From Bacteroidia bacterium (GTDB taxonomy: Bacteria; Bacteroidota; Bacteroidia; NS11-12g; UBA9320): a stretch of 38,566 nt of DNA. Position numbers and translations under genes: made by a program. Below, in pieces: positions 18,576 through 26,983 of the stretch (position 1 is the stretch's first letter; the number at the start of each line of letters is the position of its first letter). The notes beneath the pieces were generated by a model. That model was not told the DNA's origin, did no database searches, and saw nothing but the letters and a program-made list of their open reading frames with translations. The stretch spans positions 1-38,566 of the forward strand of contig JAEPQQ010000032.1 of the NCBI GenBank assembly GCA_017640445.1, given 5' to 3'.

Positions 18576-19139
18576 CTACATGTTCATTTGATTAACCACT
18601 TCGAGCATTTTTGATAGCTGCGTCCCACGCTTCTGCTTATGGTTTTCCCAAGGGTCTAACATAAGAGGGTTCAGTTCGCGTTTTATTGCTGAGGTCGTGA
18701 CCTTTTGTATATCACCATCGATACGGCCTTCCAATACAAACTGTGCAAAACCGACAGCAATTATCAGATTATCAGTACTCAACACATCGTCGAAACCAAC
18801 CGTTTTAAGCAGTTCTTCAATTCCAGTTGAATCGTCAATGTTGTGGTCAAAAGATTGGGTTCCCCATTCTTCAATAATTTCTTCAAGGAACACCATTGAA
18901 GGCTCACCACTGTTGGATCCATGCCATTCCTCAAACATCATGAGAGCATCGGCCCCATCATCACTGCCAAAAGGTGATGACTCCTCGATCGGACTCCAAT
19001 AAAACGCCTCCTTCATGAGCTCTTTAGCGTTAATATGGGTATTCTCCGGATATTCAATTGAATCGTTCATAGTGGTTGTTATTTGGCCATATCCCCGGCT
19101 GAGGATACCGAGTAAAAAGAGGGTTAAAATTATACGCAT
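18576..19139 (-). CDS. Secreted YfeS-like protein of unknown function
   Basis: From the ATG at 19139 this is a 187-residue protein with a clean signal peptide (MRIILTLFLLGILSRGYGQ). A longer in-frame start at 19193 would overlap the upstream gene and bury the signal peptide, so it is rejected. The core motif YWSPIEESSPFGSDDGADAL (residues 47-66) with EEWH just after, and IIAVGFAQFVLEGRIDGDIQ further on, resembles what I recall of the E. coli YfeS family; that assignment is from memory. It starts 7 bases after the stop of the DUF1963-like gene and is cotranscribed with it. YfeS-type proteins are normally cytoplasmic, so the signal peptide is unusual. Function unknown. Confidence 0.75.
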   Translation of the reverse strand: MRIILTLFLLGILSRGYGQITTTMNDSIEYPENTHINAKELMKEAFYWSPIEESSPFGSDDGADALMMFEEWHGSNSGEPSMVFLEEIIEEWGTQSFDHNIDDSTGIEELLKTVGFDDVLSTDNLIIAVGFAQFVLEGRIDGDIQKVTTSAIKRELNPLMLDPWENHKQKRGTQLSKMLEVVNQMNM

Positions 19140-19146
19140 GTTCCCA

Positions 19147-19953
19147 TTAGTAACAGGCCCAACCAAAGGCAAGCTGGTTCTTATCATCGACACTTTGACT
19201 TAAGTGTCCTATACCTGAATCTCCAAACATATAGGGCAGATTGATTTCAGAATCGAGCTGAAAAAGCACGTTCATGCGATTACTAGAATACCGATCATCC
19301 GGATACTCAGGCCCCTGCACCCAGTACGGCCATCCGAGAAGCTTGTCTCCATCTACTGTTTGGCATTTTTCTCGTTGATCCAATAGTTCCAACACCTCAT
19401 CTTCGAACTCCAGTTCGATACCCAGGTCATCGTATTCATCATACATCGGATAGTCGTCTTCGGTCTTCCAGGCAACCACCTTATTTTCATCAAACACCTC
19501 TTGCATTCTGGGTTCTACAATGGCAGAGTCTCCTTCTGGTATTACTATGCGGCATACTGCTCCTTTTGAAAATGGCAAGTAGGCTTCCAAATCTACTTCG
19601 CAATGGGGTTCTTCATTGGTGCAATAGAAAAGTTGAACAAGGCCCTTGCCTTTGTTCACTGGTAGATATTCCTGATTTAATTGAAGAAACAACTGCATAT
19701 GGTTCGAGCAGTTTGGGCACACTGGCCAATCTTCCTTGTTTCTTAAATAGGGATATCCACCAAATTTTGAATCCGCTGAGAACTGCGATGGCACCGACTT
19801 GGTAACCGGAATATGCGCTATCCGTTTATGTTCTTGCAGCACCTGAATTGCTTTGGCATAAGCTTCCTCCAATTGGGCTGTTGACGGGGTTTGTGCTGGC
19901 TCACTGGATGAAGAACTTCCACTCGAGCCGAAGAGGCGTTTCCAAATACTCAT
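19147..19953 (-). CDS. DUF1963 / YwqG-like protein
   Basis: Cytoplasmic protein of 268 residues. After a Ser-rich N-terminus, it shows the full pattern of the DUF1963 (YwqG) family: SKFGGYPYLRNKEDWPVCPN, then MQLFLQLN, GLVQLFYCTN, LLGWPYWVQGPEYPDD, and a C-terminus of YMFGDSGIGHL and LAFGWACY. A CxxC pair (WPVCPNCSNHM) and a further cysteine in FYCTNEEPHC could bind a metal (inference). Length fits the family. Its biochemical role is not established. It leads a two-gene operon with the secreted YfeS-like gene, read from a good promoter at 19981-20010. Confidence 0.9.
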   Translation of the reverse strand: MSIWKRLFGSSGSSSSSEPAQTPSTAQLEEAYAKAIQVLQEHKRIAHIPVTKSVPSQFSADSKFGGYPYLRNKEDWPVCPNCSNHMQLFLQLNQEYLPVNKGKGLVQLFYCTNEEPHCEVDLEAYLPFSKGAVCRIVIPEGDSAIVEPRMQEVFDENKVVAWKTEDDYPMYDEYDDLGIELEFEDEVLELLDQREKCQTVDGDKLLGWPYWVQGPEYPDDRYSSNRMNVLFQLDSEINLPYMFGDSGIGHLSQSVDDKNQLAFGWACY

Positions 19954-19980
19954 GATACATTGATTCTGTTATGTTCTGAG

Positions 19981-20010
19981 CAAATATACTTGGAAGGAAA
20001 TAATGTGCAA
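19981..20010 (-). promoter_or_regulatory. Bacteroidota-type promoter of the DUF1963/YfeS-like operon
   Basis: On the minus strand TTG (20010-20008) is followed after 19 bases by TATATTTG (19988-19981), a perfect TAnnTTTG box. The predicted start of transcription is near 19975, about 20 bases before the ATG at 19953. Confidence 0.7.
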
Positions 20011-20053
20011 CCTGAGCCAATCGCCGGTTCTGATACACTAAAAGCTATTTCAC

Positions 20054-21112
20054 CTAATCTGTAACCACTGCCGGCTCAATGGGTGTATCGCTTTTCACCA
20101 CTACAAAGCAAGAGGTTGCATAAAAAGCCCCTGCATTGCCTGAAGTAGTACCCCCATCACCGGTCCAATCCTGATAATCGTATTCAAACTTGAAACTCTC
20201 ACCGGCTTTAGGGCTTTCCAATGTATTAACACGTACCGGAACCGCCATACCCGGGCACCAACCAGCTCGATCCGGTCTCCAGTTTCCACGTTGATCCTTA
20301 ACCGGGTTTGCGCCACAACCAAGTGGCCCCATATAATGGTCAAAGGCAACCGCATCATCCAGTTTTATTTGGTGGGTTCTGTAGCACCACTCTGCACATG
20401 GTCTTCCATCCGGGTCAGTTGGTGTAGCGTGACCCCAACCCGAGATGATGGTGCGTAATGAAGTTTCTTTGGCGTTGGAAGGAATGCTTATGGTTTTATC
20501 CAAATCATTTGTATGGGCCTTTCCATAGGGAACTCCAGACGTTGACCATTGATCGTACATCAACACATCTGAAACAGCGTAGTACTGGTAATCAGGTTTG
20601 CCAGTTGTAACCTCAAAATTGAGGGTCAGATCCCAGCCATCAGCACCCCAGGTCTCGATTCGGGCCCGCAATTCAACGGTTCCGTGCAACAGCGACTTAA
20701 AATCGGTTACATCGATCTCAAACCCTTTCTCTACTGCCGAGTTATCAATGCCATAAGGTGTAATGTAGCGGCCAATTTCGTACCATTTACCACTCTCCTG
20801 ATCTTTGACCTTAATGTTGGCATAAACGTCCCATATGTTACACCCTCCTGTCGGACAATCAAGGATAACAAACATCTTAATAGTATCTATGTTCTTTTCG
20901 GTAGGGTGTAGTTCAAATGTTTTCTCAACGGTTTGCGACAAACCATTACCAAATGCAAGATGCTCTTTCTCAAAGGTTTTGTATTCGATTGTTTCCACCT
21001 TGACCACTTCTGGTTCGGTAGGCGTTTGGGTTGTTTCGTCATCCTTACAAGCTTGCACTGTTCCTACCAGGATCAACGCCAAACCAATCATTCTTAAAAC
21101 CTTCTTTCTCAT
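20054..21112 (-). CDS. PNGase F-type peptide-N4-(N-acetyl-beta-glucosaminyl)asparagine amidase, surface lipoprotein
   Basis: Lipoprotein of 352 residues that closely resembles PNGase F of Elizabethkingia (EC 3.5.1.52), which cleaves N-linked glycans from glycoproteins at the Asn-GlcNAc bond. Both jelly-roll domains are present (about 40-180 and 181-350). Conserved stretches include GKWYEIGRYITPYG, EIDVTDFKSLLHG, GVPYGKAHT, TIISGWGHA, CAEWCYRTH and DRAGWCPGMAVPVR. The three catalytic-site acids correspond to Asp95 (in CNIWD), Glu153 (in RIETW) and Glu241 (in CAEWC). Unlike the secreted classic enzyme, it has a lipobox cysteine at residue 22 followed by KDDE, matching the surface-export signal described for Capnocytophaga lipoproteins, so it is probably displayed on the cell surface. 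It stands alone between convergent and divergent neighbours. Identification is very secure; surface location is inference from the motif. Confidence 0.95.
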   Translation of the reverse strand: MRKKVLRMIGLALILVGTVQACKDDETTQTPTEPEVVKVETIEYKTFEKEHLAFGNGLSQTVEKTFELHPTEKNIDTIKMFVILDCPTGGCNIWDVYANIKVKDQESGKWYEIGRYITPYGIDNSAVEKGFEIDVTDFKSLLHGTVELRARIETWGADGWDLTLNFEVTTGKPDYQYYAVSDVLMYDQWSTSGVPYGKAHTNDLDKTISIPSNAKETSLRTIISGWGHATPTDPDGRPCAEWCYRTHQIKLDDAVAFDHYMGPLGCGANPVKDQRGNWRPDRAGWCPGMAVPVRVNTLESPKAGESFKFEYDYQDWTGDGGTTSGNAGAFYATSCFVVVKSDTPIEPAVVTD

Positions 21113-21117
21113 GATTT

Positions 21118-21125
21118 CAAAGGTA
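21118..21125 (-). promoter_or_regulatory. TACCTTTG box immediately upstream of the N-glycanase gene
   Basis: A perfect TAnnTTTG box lies 5 bases before the ATG at 21112, but no TTG-type upstream box is seen at the right distance. If used, the transcript would be leaderless or would begin translation at the in-frame ATG at 21091, which also leaves a lipoprotein signal. Confidence 0.3.
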
Positions 21126-21244
21126 CAATGAAACCTGTTACGACCTGTGACTCGCTCTAATTCTTACACAGATTTCACGGTTAGTTGCCTCACCCACCTT
21201 GGATTTCCCGTTGGCTTGGCGTTTCTTTGATCACCTCGATTAGA

Positions 21245-22210
21245 ATGAGAATTATTGCACTTGCATGTATAGTGACCTTTGGTCTTTGGGGGTGTTCAAA
21301 GCAGGAACGTCTTCCTGATGATTCGCCAAATTATACGCTTCCTAACAAAAACCTCATTGAATTAAAGGGTGGTTTACTTGCTTCGCGATACTCGTCGCTT
21401 GATGACCTAAAGAAAGACGTGCATATTGAGTACTTCAATCCGTCAGATACCAGTTCTCCAGGCACTTCAAAGGTTCAACTCAAACATTCGTGCAACGGCA
21501 AGCAGGTAATGAGCATTCTAAAAGCTGGAATTAGTCAGGATGACATTACCGCTGCGCGTGACGGCGGCTATGCTGGCCAAATTGCTCTTCTATTTAAAAC
21601 TCCGTACGGCATTGCTAATCGCAAAAAGTTAGAAAAGATATACTCCATGGCCCGTTGGTGGCCAAAGTTGTTTGGAGAAGGTGATGTTGCGTTCTATAAC
21701 CTTGCCAAAGCATCGGTAGAGCATATAATCTATACCGACCTGGCGTTTACGAATACCAAAGACACACTGGACAAAGGTTACATCAACACGTTTAACCACA
21801 TTACGGCACAAGCCCTTATTACCGCTTGTTTTAATGAAGAGTTGGCCGACTATCTTGCCGACTTACACGAACTACACAACATGAAAGAGCTTACCCATGG
21901 CCATTTCACGCAGGACCAATTAACCGACCCCAACACCAATCCGGTTGACAACTACATTGACATGATTAACAATGAATGGGGACAAGAACTTGGGAAGGCT
22001 TTAAAACAGAAATACGGTTTGTCTGAACATACCCAATGGACCAAACCCTTGTTGACAGATGTATTGAACGACATTCAAGCATTCTATAGCCATAGCTTCG
22101 GAATTGGCTTCGAACCATTCCGCTCCTCCGACCTTCTTGTGGTACGCTTTACTCATAAACTAAACTGTATTCTGAACGACGAAGAGATTGATATGTCTTA
22201 CCTCTATTAG
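21245..22210 (+). CDS. Lipoprotein with DUF6973-like domain
   Basis: From the ATG at 21245 this is a 321-residue lipoprotein (MRIIALACIVTFGLWGC, cysteine at residue 17). An earlier in-frame ATG at 21185 would place 20 unrelated residues before the signal and is rejected. The central and C-terminal part has the pattern FNHITAQALITACFNEELAD, then DLHEL, and later YIDMINNEWGQELG, which fits DUF6973: an NxxxH near the start, a D-HE pair and an NNxxG motif, probably forming a metal or catalytic site (inference). Family members are of unknown function. Its TAG overlaps the TAA of the convergent pentapeptide gene by two bases. Confidence 0.75.
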   Translation: MRIIALACIVTFGLWGCSKQERLPDDSPNYTLPNKNLIELKGGLLASRYSSLDDLKKDVHIEYFNPSDTSSPGTSKVQLKHSCNGKQVMSILKAGISQDDITAARDGGYAGQIALLFKTPYGIANRKKLEKIYSMARWWPKLFGEGDVAFYNLAKASVEHIIYTDLAFTNTKDTLDKGYINTFNHITAQALITACFNEELADYLADLHELHNMKELTHGHFTQDQLTDPNTNPVDNYIDMINNEWGQELGKALKQKYGLSEHTQWTKPLLTDVLNDIQAFYSHSFGIGFEPFRSSDLLVVRFTHKLNCILNDEEIDMSYLY

Positions 22211-23454
22211 TTCTTACGCTCCAGATGAAACACTTTCTTCCCTTCGGTAGGTACTAGTTCATATCCCGCTGTGATTGCCTCTCTGCCCTGAACCGACCAT
22301 TCGTTTATGGCATCCATCCAATCGGTGTTAACTTCGGCATTGGTCAGATCAACACCATCCATAATGCAATGTTCGAACGTAGATTCACGCAACAGGCAAT
22401 TCGACAGATTGGCGTTGGTTAAATTAGTTTTGATCAATTGAGAATCAAAGAACGCGGCTTCCTCACAATCTGCACCAATAAAGATAGCGTTGTGCACCTT
22501 GGCCCACTTGATCAACGTTCGATGAAGTACCGCATTGCGAAACTTGCTTCCTGAAACGTCGGATTGGTTCAGATCGGCATCACTCAAATGCGCCCCTGTT
22601 AAATTGGACCAACGGAGGTCACATCGCTTCATATCTGCGCCGTTCAGCTTAGCCCGACTCATATCCACTCCCCACAATGTGGCTCCTCTCAGGTCGGCAT
22701 GTATTAACACCACACCCGCCATCTTTGCATTCTTCAAATTTGCACCGTGAAGGTCTACGCCCCGAAGGTCATTCCCCTCCAGATGTGCATTGCGCAGGTC
22801 GGCATAGGCAAAAGATGCCTTGTCGTTTAACCGTGCCATGGAGGATGAATCAATTCCAAGGTTGATCAGCTGGAGCAGTAACTGTCCCCTTTCAGGACTT
22901 AGCTTACCATTAGAAATGCTGTCCACTTCAATTGGATTGTACGGCTTAAATGAAGAAGATAGCGCCGCAATTCGGGAGATAATCGCATCGCTTAAGGAAT
23001 CCTGCCCCGACATTTCTTCCTGTACATCTCTCAACAAACCAGCCACCAACTCATATCGTCCACGGGTACGGACCGACTCAAGCAACTCTGCCTGATCAAT
23101 CTTCAATTCGTTCTTAATCTCTTCCTGACGGTCCAACCACTGTCTGTCGTTCTGCCGTTGTAAGCCAACCAACAGCGATATGGTAAACACTAAAAGAAGG
23201 ATGGTAACAACAAAAAGTAGATTATTTGACTTACCCTGGTTTGGTTGAGACTGAAAAATTCGTTTCAAAACGGCATAGTCGCGTTTCCAAAGAACAATGA
23301 GTAAAAAGGGAAGAGATACCACCGCCAGCGCAATGGCAAAACCAACCCAAAACATATGGGATTCCCCAAAATAGGGTAACCGCAAATATCCAATAGCCCA
23401 ACCTATTGATACCCAAAGGATAGCAACCAAACAACGAAGCGCAAATCGTTTCAC
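22207..23454 (-). CDS. Membrane-anchored pentapeptide-repeat protein
   Basis: Protein of 415 residues starting at a GTG. Three hydrophobic segments are seen at about 7-24, 34-55 and 78-97, followed by a charged linker helix (100-150). Residues 215-375 are pentapeptide repeats of the A(D/N)LxG type (YADLRNAHLEGNDLRGVDL, HADLRGATLWGVDMSRAKL and so on), which fold as a right-handed quadrilateral beta-helix. The domain should face the cytoplasm or periplasm as a rigid rod; which side cannot be decided. Pentapeptide proteins vary from DNA-gyrase mimics to scaffold or stress proteins; nothing here selects one. A TATATTTA box lies just before the GTG (23459-23466), without a clear partner box. Confidence 0.88.
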   Translation of the reverse strand: MKRFALRCLVAILWVSIGWAIGYLRLPYFGESHMFWVGFAIALAVVSLPFLLIVLWKRDYAVLKRIFQSQPNQGKSNNLLFVVTILLLVFTISLLVGLQRQNDRQWLDRQEEIKNELKIDQAELLESVRTRGRYELVAGLLRDVQEEMSGQDSLSDAIISRIAALSSSFKPYNPIEVDSISNGKLSPERGQLLLQLINLGIDSSSMARLNDKASFAYADLRNAHLEGNDLRGVDLHGANLKNAKMAGVVLIHADLRGATLWGVDMSRAKLNGADMKRCDLRWSNLTGAHLSDADLNQSDVSGSKFRNAVLHRTLIKWAKVHNAIFIGADCEEAAFFDSQLIKTNLTNANLSNCLLRESTFEHCIMDGVDLTNAEVNTDWMDAINEWSVQGREAITAGYELVPTEGKKVFHLERKN

Positions 23455-23540
23455 GGAGTAAATATAGCATTCTAAATTTGTTCGCGACTAACCAGCACCT
23501 GGCTGTCCGTTTTAAGTCACTAAGATGACAATTCCATATC

Positions 23541-23568
23541 TTGGCTCCGGTTTTAAACTGAATGTTTG
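23541..23568 (+). promoter_or_regulatory. Possible promoter of the glycosidase-porter-glucokinase operon
   Basis: TTG (23541-23543), 17 bases, then AATGTTTG (23561-23568), one mismatch from TAnnTTTG. The transcript would have a leader of about 30 bases before the ATG at 23606. The spacing is at the short end of the known range. Confidence 0.4.
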
Positions 23569-23605
23569 TATCGTTGTAACCACCACAATTAATAGCGCGT
23601 AAATT

Positions 23606-25609
23606 ATGATTCGACTGGCTCTATTCCTGCCCTGCCTTTTGGCCATTCTCCTCACCTGTTCCTGTAACTCCATGCCTGACAACCAAACGGAACAACAAGA
23701 GCAGTTTTACCCGACATCGAAACCGTGCACCCGATGGTGGTGGTTTGCTACTGAAATTACGCAAGAAGACGTGGTATACCAGCTCGACTGGGCCAAGAAA
23801 AACAACTTTGGCGGTGTTGAGATTGCCTGGGTGTACCCGTTATATCGCTACCAGAGCATGTACGCACGGAAATACAACCGACACTACCCAAAAGACACCA
23901 CCGCACAGAAATGGCTGAGCCCGGAATGGTCCGACATTGTAGCATTTACTAAACAATACTGCGACTCGATTGGTCTGGCATGCGACTTTACATTCGGAAG
24001 TGCATGGCCCGTGGCGGGAAGTAATATTGACGAAGAGCACACATCAAAAATTTACGGTGATACGGGCTTCCGCCAATTGTTAACCTTTGCTTGGACCTGG
24101 CCAGACACCCAGCTAGTTATCAACCACCTTGACAGTAACGCGTTTAACCTATTCGCTAAACCTGTTGGCTCTGCGCTCGGCAAAGCTTTGAAGGGTTCTA
24201 AATCTGCTTTCTTTACCGACTCATGGGAAATCAAATTGAATGCGACCAACAAGATCTGGACACCTGGCTTTGAACAAAGCTTCCAGAAAGAATTTGGCTA
24301 CGACATTATCCCATACATGGATGAAGGTATCGACTCATTTCCAGATGTCCGGTACGACTATATGCTACACCTCGATCGGTACGTTACTGATGGGTTTTAC
24401 AAGCCTTATGTAAAAAAGTGCAAGGAGTTAAACGCCTGGTCGAGGGTGCAGTGCCTGGCCTCTCCTACCGATGTAATGACCACTTACGGCCTGGTAGATA
24501 TTCCTGAAACGGAAGCGATGCTCAACAACCCAAACTATTCGAGAATAGTAAGTTCTGCAGCCTGTTTGGCCTCTAAACCCATGGTTTCGAGTGAAACATT
24601 TACCTGTATGTATGGGTTTCCGGCAACCTATCTGCGTGAGGAACAAACCGCCGACTTGAAAATGGTGGCAGATGCACTGTTTGCCCAGGGAGCCAATCAA
24701 CATTTTTACCATGGCATGCCGTACAATCCGAAAGGAGTTGACAGCATCGACTTTTTTGCAACTACCTACTTTGGTCCGGGTGGAAGTCTTGAAGAAGAGC
24801 TTCCTGCTTTTAACTCGTACATGGAAAAGGTATCGGGTATCATGCAAAAAGGAAAGACATACAGCGATGTTGCCGTTTATATTCCATACGAAGACGGCGT
24901 AATGCAAGGTGCTTACCCGCCTGAACGACAACGCGTTTGGGTTTGGGGAGAATACGAGATGCGTTACATCGACCCTGCTGACGAGGTAATGGGCCACCAT
25001 CCCTTGTGGATCAATCGGCATTATCTCACGGAAGCACAATATGCAGATGGCAAACTCCATATTGGAGATGCTTCGTTCTCTAGCCTGTATATCGATGTGA
25101 ACTTTATGGATATACGTGCCCTGAAACGTATTCATCAACTGGCAACATCAGGCTTGCCTGTTTGCCTTAAACGCGATCCTTTACAACCGGGGAAGAACAA
25201 ATCGGAGGAATATCAAGCCATACTAAAGAAGCTACATGCTCTTGAAAACGTATCATCCGATTTTGGCAAAATAGTGAAGCACGAGGCCCTAATATCAGGT
25301 GACAGCATACCTGCCTACTGGTGCCGCACCGACAACCAGGGCAACCACTATGTGTTCCTGGCTCAATGGCCTGCCAAAGACCTTTTATATCCGGTGTATT
25401 CGGGTCAATCCATTATGAAATCTTCCACCTTTACGCCTCTCCAATTTTCGATTAACGGTAAACGCACGGAAACCACCATTGAGTTTAAACCGTATCAATC
25501 GGTTATGCTCAAGTTTGATGCACAAGGCAATATGGAGCTCCTGGACATCGAATTCATCCCCAAAGACCCCATTGTTCGCCCAAGAGAAAAGCAACGGATG
25601 TATTTCTAA
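23606..25609 (+). CDS. GH106-like glycosidase (alpha-L-rhamnosidase family), lipoprotein
   Basis: Lipoprotein of 667 residues (signal LLAILLTCSC, cysteine 20). The N-terminal CTRWWWF (41-47) and NFGGVEIAWVYPL (67-79) are the opening strand motifs of the GH106 barrel. TDSWEI (204-209), WTPGFEQSFQKEFGYDIIPY (218-237), SSETF (328-332) and HFYHGMPYNP (366-375) follow in the family order. Glu208 and Glu330 are the best candidates for the catalytic acids (inference). GH106 enzymes act on rhamnose at the ends of plant polysaccharides such as rhamnogalacturonan. At 667 residues it is much shorter than the usual 900-1100 and seems to lack most accessory beta-domains, so its substrate may differ. First gene of an operon with a sugar porter and polyphosphate glucokinase, which suggests the released sugar is glucose-like rather than rhamnose. 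Confidence 0.8.
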   Translation: MIRLALFLPCLLAILLTCSCNSMPDNQTEQQEQFYPTSKPCTRWWWFATEITQEDVVYQLDWAKKNNFGGVEIAWVYPLYRYQSMYARKYNRHYPKDTTAQKWLSPEWSDIVAFTKQYCDSIGLACDFTFGSAWPVAGSNIDEEHTSKIYGDTGFRQLLTFAWTWPDTQLVINHLDSNAFNLFAKPVGSALGKALKGSKSAFFTDSWEIKLNATNKIWTPGFEQSFQKEFGYDIIPYMDEGIDSFPDVRYDYMLHLDRYVTDGFYKPYVKKCKELNAWSRVQCLASPTDVMTTYGLVDIPETEAMLNNPNYSRIVSSAACLASKPMVSSETFTCMYGFPATYLREEQTADLKMVADALFAQGANQHFYHGMPYNPKGVDSIDFFATTYFGPGGSLEEELPAFNSYMEKVSGIMQKGKTYSDVAVYIPYEDGVMQGAYPPERQRVWVWGEYEMRYIDPADEVMGHHPLWINRHYLTEAQYADGKLHIGDASFSSLYIDVNFMDIRALKRIHQLATSGLPVCLKRDPLQPGKNKSEEYQAILKKLHALENVSSDFGKIVKHEALISGDSIPAYWCRTDNQGNHYVFLAQWPAKDLLYPVYSGQSIMKSSTFTPLQFSINGKRTETTIEFKPYQSVMLKFDAQGNMELLDIEFIPKDPIVRPREKQRMYF

Positions 25610-25664
25610 TTATTTATCTTTCAACCTTTCTTTTTTCCAAATACCCAACTCAAATGGCCTGCAA

Positions 25665-26972
25665 ATGAACAAATACACTCTTTGGTCAACCACGGTAGCC
25701 CTCGCAGGCTTTCTCTTTGGTTTCGACACAATTGTAATCTCGGGAGCCGACGAAACACTTCAAAAACTATGGCAATCTGACGACACCTTTCATGGCTTTG
25801 TGGTAATGGGAATGGCTCTGTGGGGTACGGTTATTGGGGCCATCGGTGGAGGTATTCCCACCAACCGATTTGGCAGAAAAAACACACTTATTGCCATCGG
25901 CATCCTTTTCCTGATATCGGCACTGGGCTCGGCGTTGGCCAGTGATGCCTATACCTTTGCTTTCTTTCGATTTATTGGAGGATTGGGTGTAGGTGCTTCA
26001 ACCATAGCCGCACCGGCTTATATTTCGGAAATATCTCCCTCTAACAAAAGAGGTCAACTTGTAGCCAGGTATCAGTTCAGCATCGTTCTGGGTATTGTGG
26101 TAGCGTTTTTGTCGAATTACTTACTCAGCAACATGGGAACGGACGCCTGGAGATGGATGATGGGCGTTGAGGCTCTTCCGGCCCTCATTTATTGCCTGCT
26201 TGTTGTTGGAGTGCCTGCCAGCCCCAGATGGTTGCTAACGCAAGGACGTGAAGAAGAGGCAGCGGAGGTGTTACATCGGCTCAATCCCAGCTCCGATGTG
26301 CAATTGTTGTTATCAGACTTCAAGTCTCAACCAGGCAATAATCACGAAACAATCTTCTCTCGTAAGTATGCTAAACCCCTTGCCTTGGTGTTCTTTATCG
26401 CCTTCTTTAATCAATTCTCTGGCATAAACGCCTTGTTATACTATGGTCCACGTATCTTTAAAGAAGCCGGTCTTGAGACAAGTTCGGCGCTCCTGAGCAG
26501 CGTGGGCATTGGCGCCGTAAACCTGATTTTTACTTTGATTGGAATGAGCCTCATCGACCGTATGGGTCGAAAATTTCTAATGCGCATAGGATCCTGGGGC
26601 TACATCGTATCGCTGAGCCTGGTTTCTGCTTCCTTTTTTCTGAACTGGGGCGGTATAACGGTACCTATATTGTTGTTTATGTTTATCGCTTCACATGCCA
26701 TTGGCCAGGGAGCAGTTATATGGGTGTTTATTGCTGAGTTGTTTCCAACCCACTTGCGAGCCTCGGGACAAGCTTTCGGCTCGTCGGTTCACTGGGTACT
26801 GGCAGCCTTAATTCCTTCCTTCATACCACTGCTTTTTACTTCGATTGGCGCAGGCTCTGTTTTTGCCCTGTTTGCAGCTATGATGATATTGCAATTGATT
26901 TGGGTTCGGATGAGAATGCCAGAAACCAAAGGTGCGTCTCTTGAAGAATTGAGCAAAGAACTGGCAAGTTAA
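25665..26972 (+). CDS. Sugar porter of the major facilitator superfamily
   Basis: Protein of 435 residues with 12 predicted membrane segments. All signatures of the sugar porter family (XylE/GLUT type) are visible: NRFGRK at 67-72, the second-half copy DRMGRK at 298-303, SPRWL at 186-190, [13 protein letters not shown] at 250-262 (sugar-contacting helix 7), ELFPTHLR at 358-365 and PETKG at 419-423. It should import a hexose or pentose, probably with protons. An upstream extension of the frame to 25479 overlaps the glycosidase gene and has no membrane character, so the ATG at 25665 is chosen. It lies 55 bases after the glycosidase and 11 bases before ppgK, and should feed free sugar to that kinase. 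Confidence 0.93.
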   Translation: MNKYTLWSTTVALAGFLFGFDTIVISGADETLQKLWQSDDTFHGFVVMGMALWGTVIGAIGGGIPTNRFGRKNTLIAIGILFLISALGSALASDAYTFAFFRFIGGLGVGASTIAAPAYISEISPSNKRGQLVARYQFSIVLGIVVAFLSNYLLSNMGTDAWRWMMGVEALPALIYCLLVVGVPASPRWLLTQGREEEAAEVLHRLNPSSDVQLLLSDFKSQPGNNHETIFSRKYAKPLALVFFIAFFNQFSGINALLYYGPRIFKEAGLETSSALLSSVGIGAVNLIFTLIGMSLIDRMGRKFLMRIGSWGYIVSLSLVSASFFLNWGGITVPILLFMFIASHAIGQGAVIWVFIAELFPTHLRASGQAFGSSVHWVLAALIPSFIPLLFTSIGAGSVFALFAAMMILQLIWVRMRMPETKGASLEELSKELAS

Positions 26973-26983
26973 TACAAGACAAT

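Noticed and set aside
24428..25138. Long minus-strand frame of 236 codons
   Set aside because: It lies wholly inside the GH106-like gene on the other strand, has no recognisable domain or signal, and is rich in Cys, His and Arg as antisense shadows are.
25479..25664. N-terminal extension of the sugar porter frame
   Set aside because: It overlaps the glycosidase gene in another frame and gives 62 residues unlike any porter; the ATG at 25665 begins directly at the first membrane segment.
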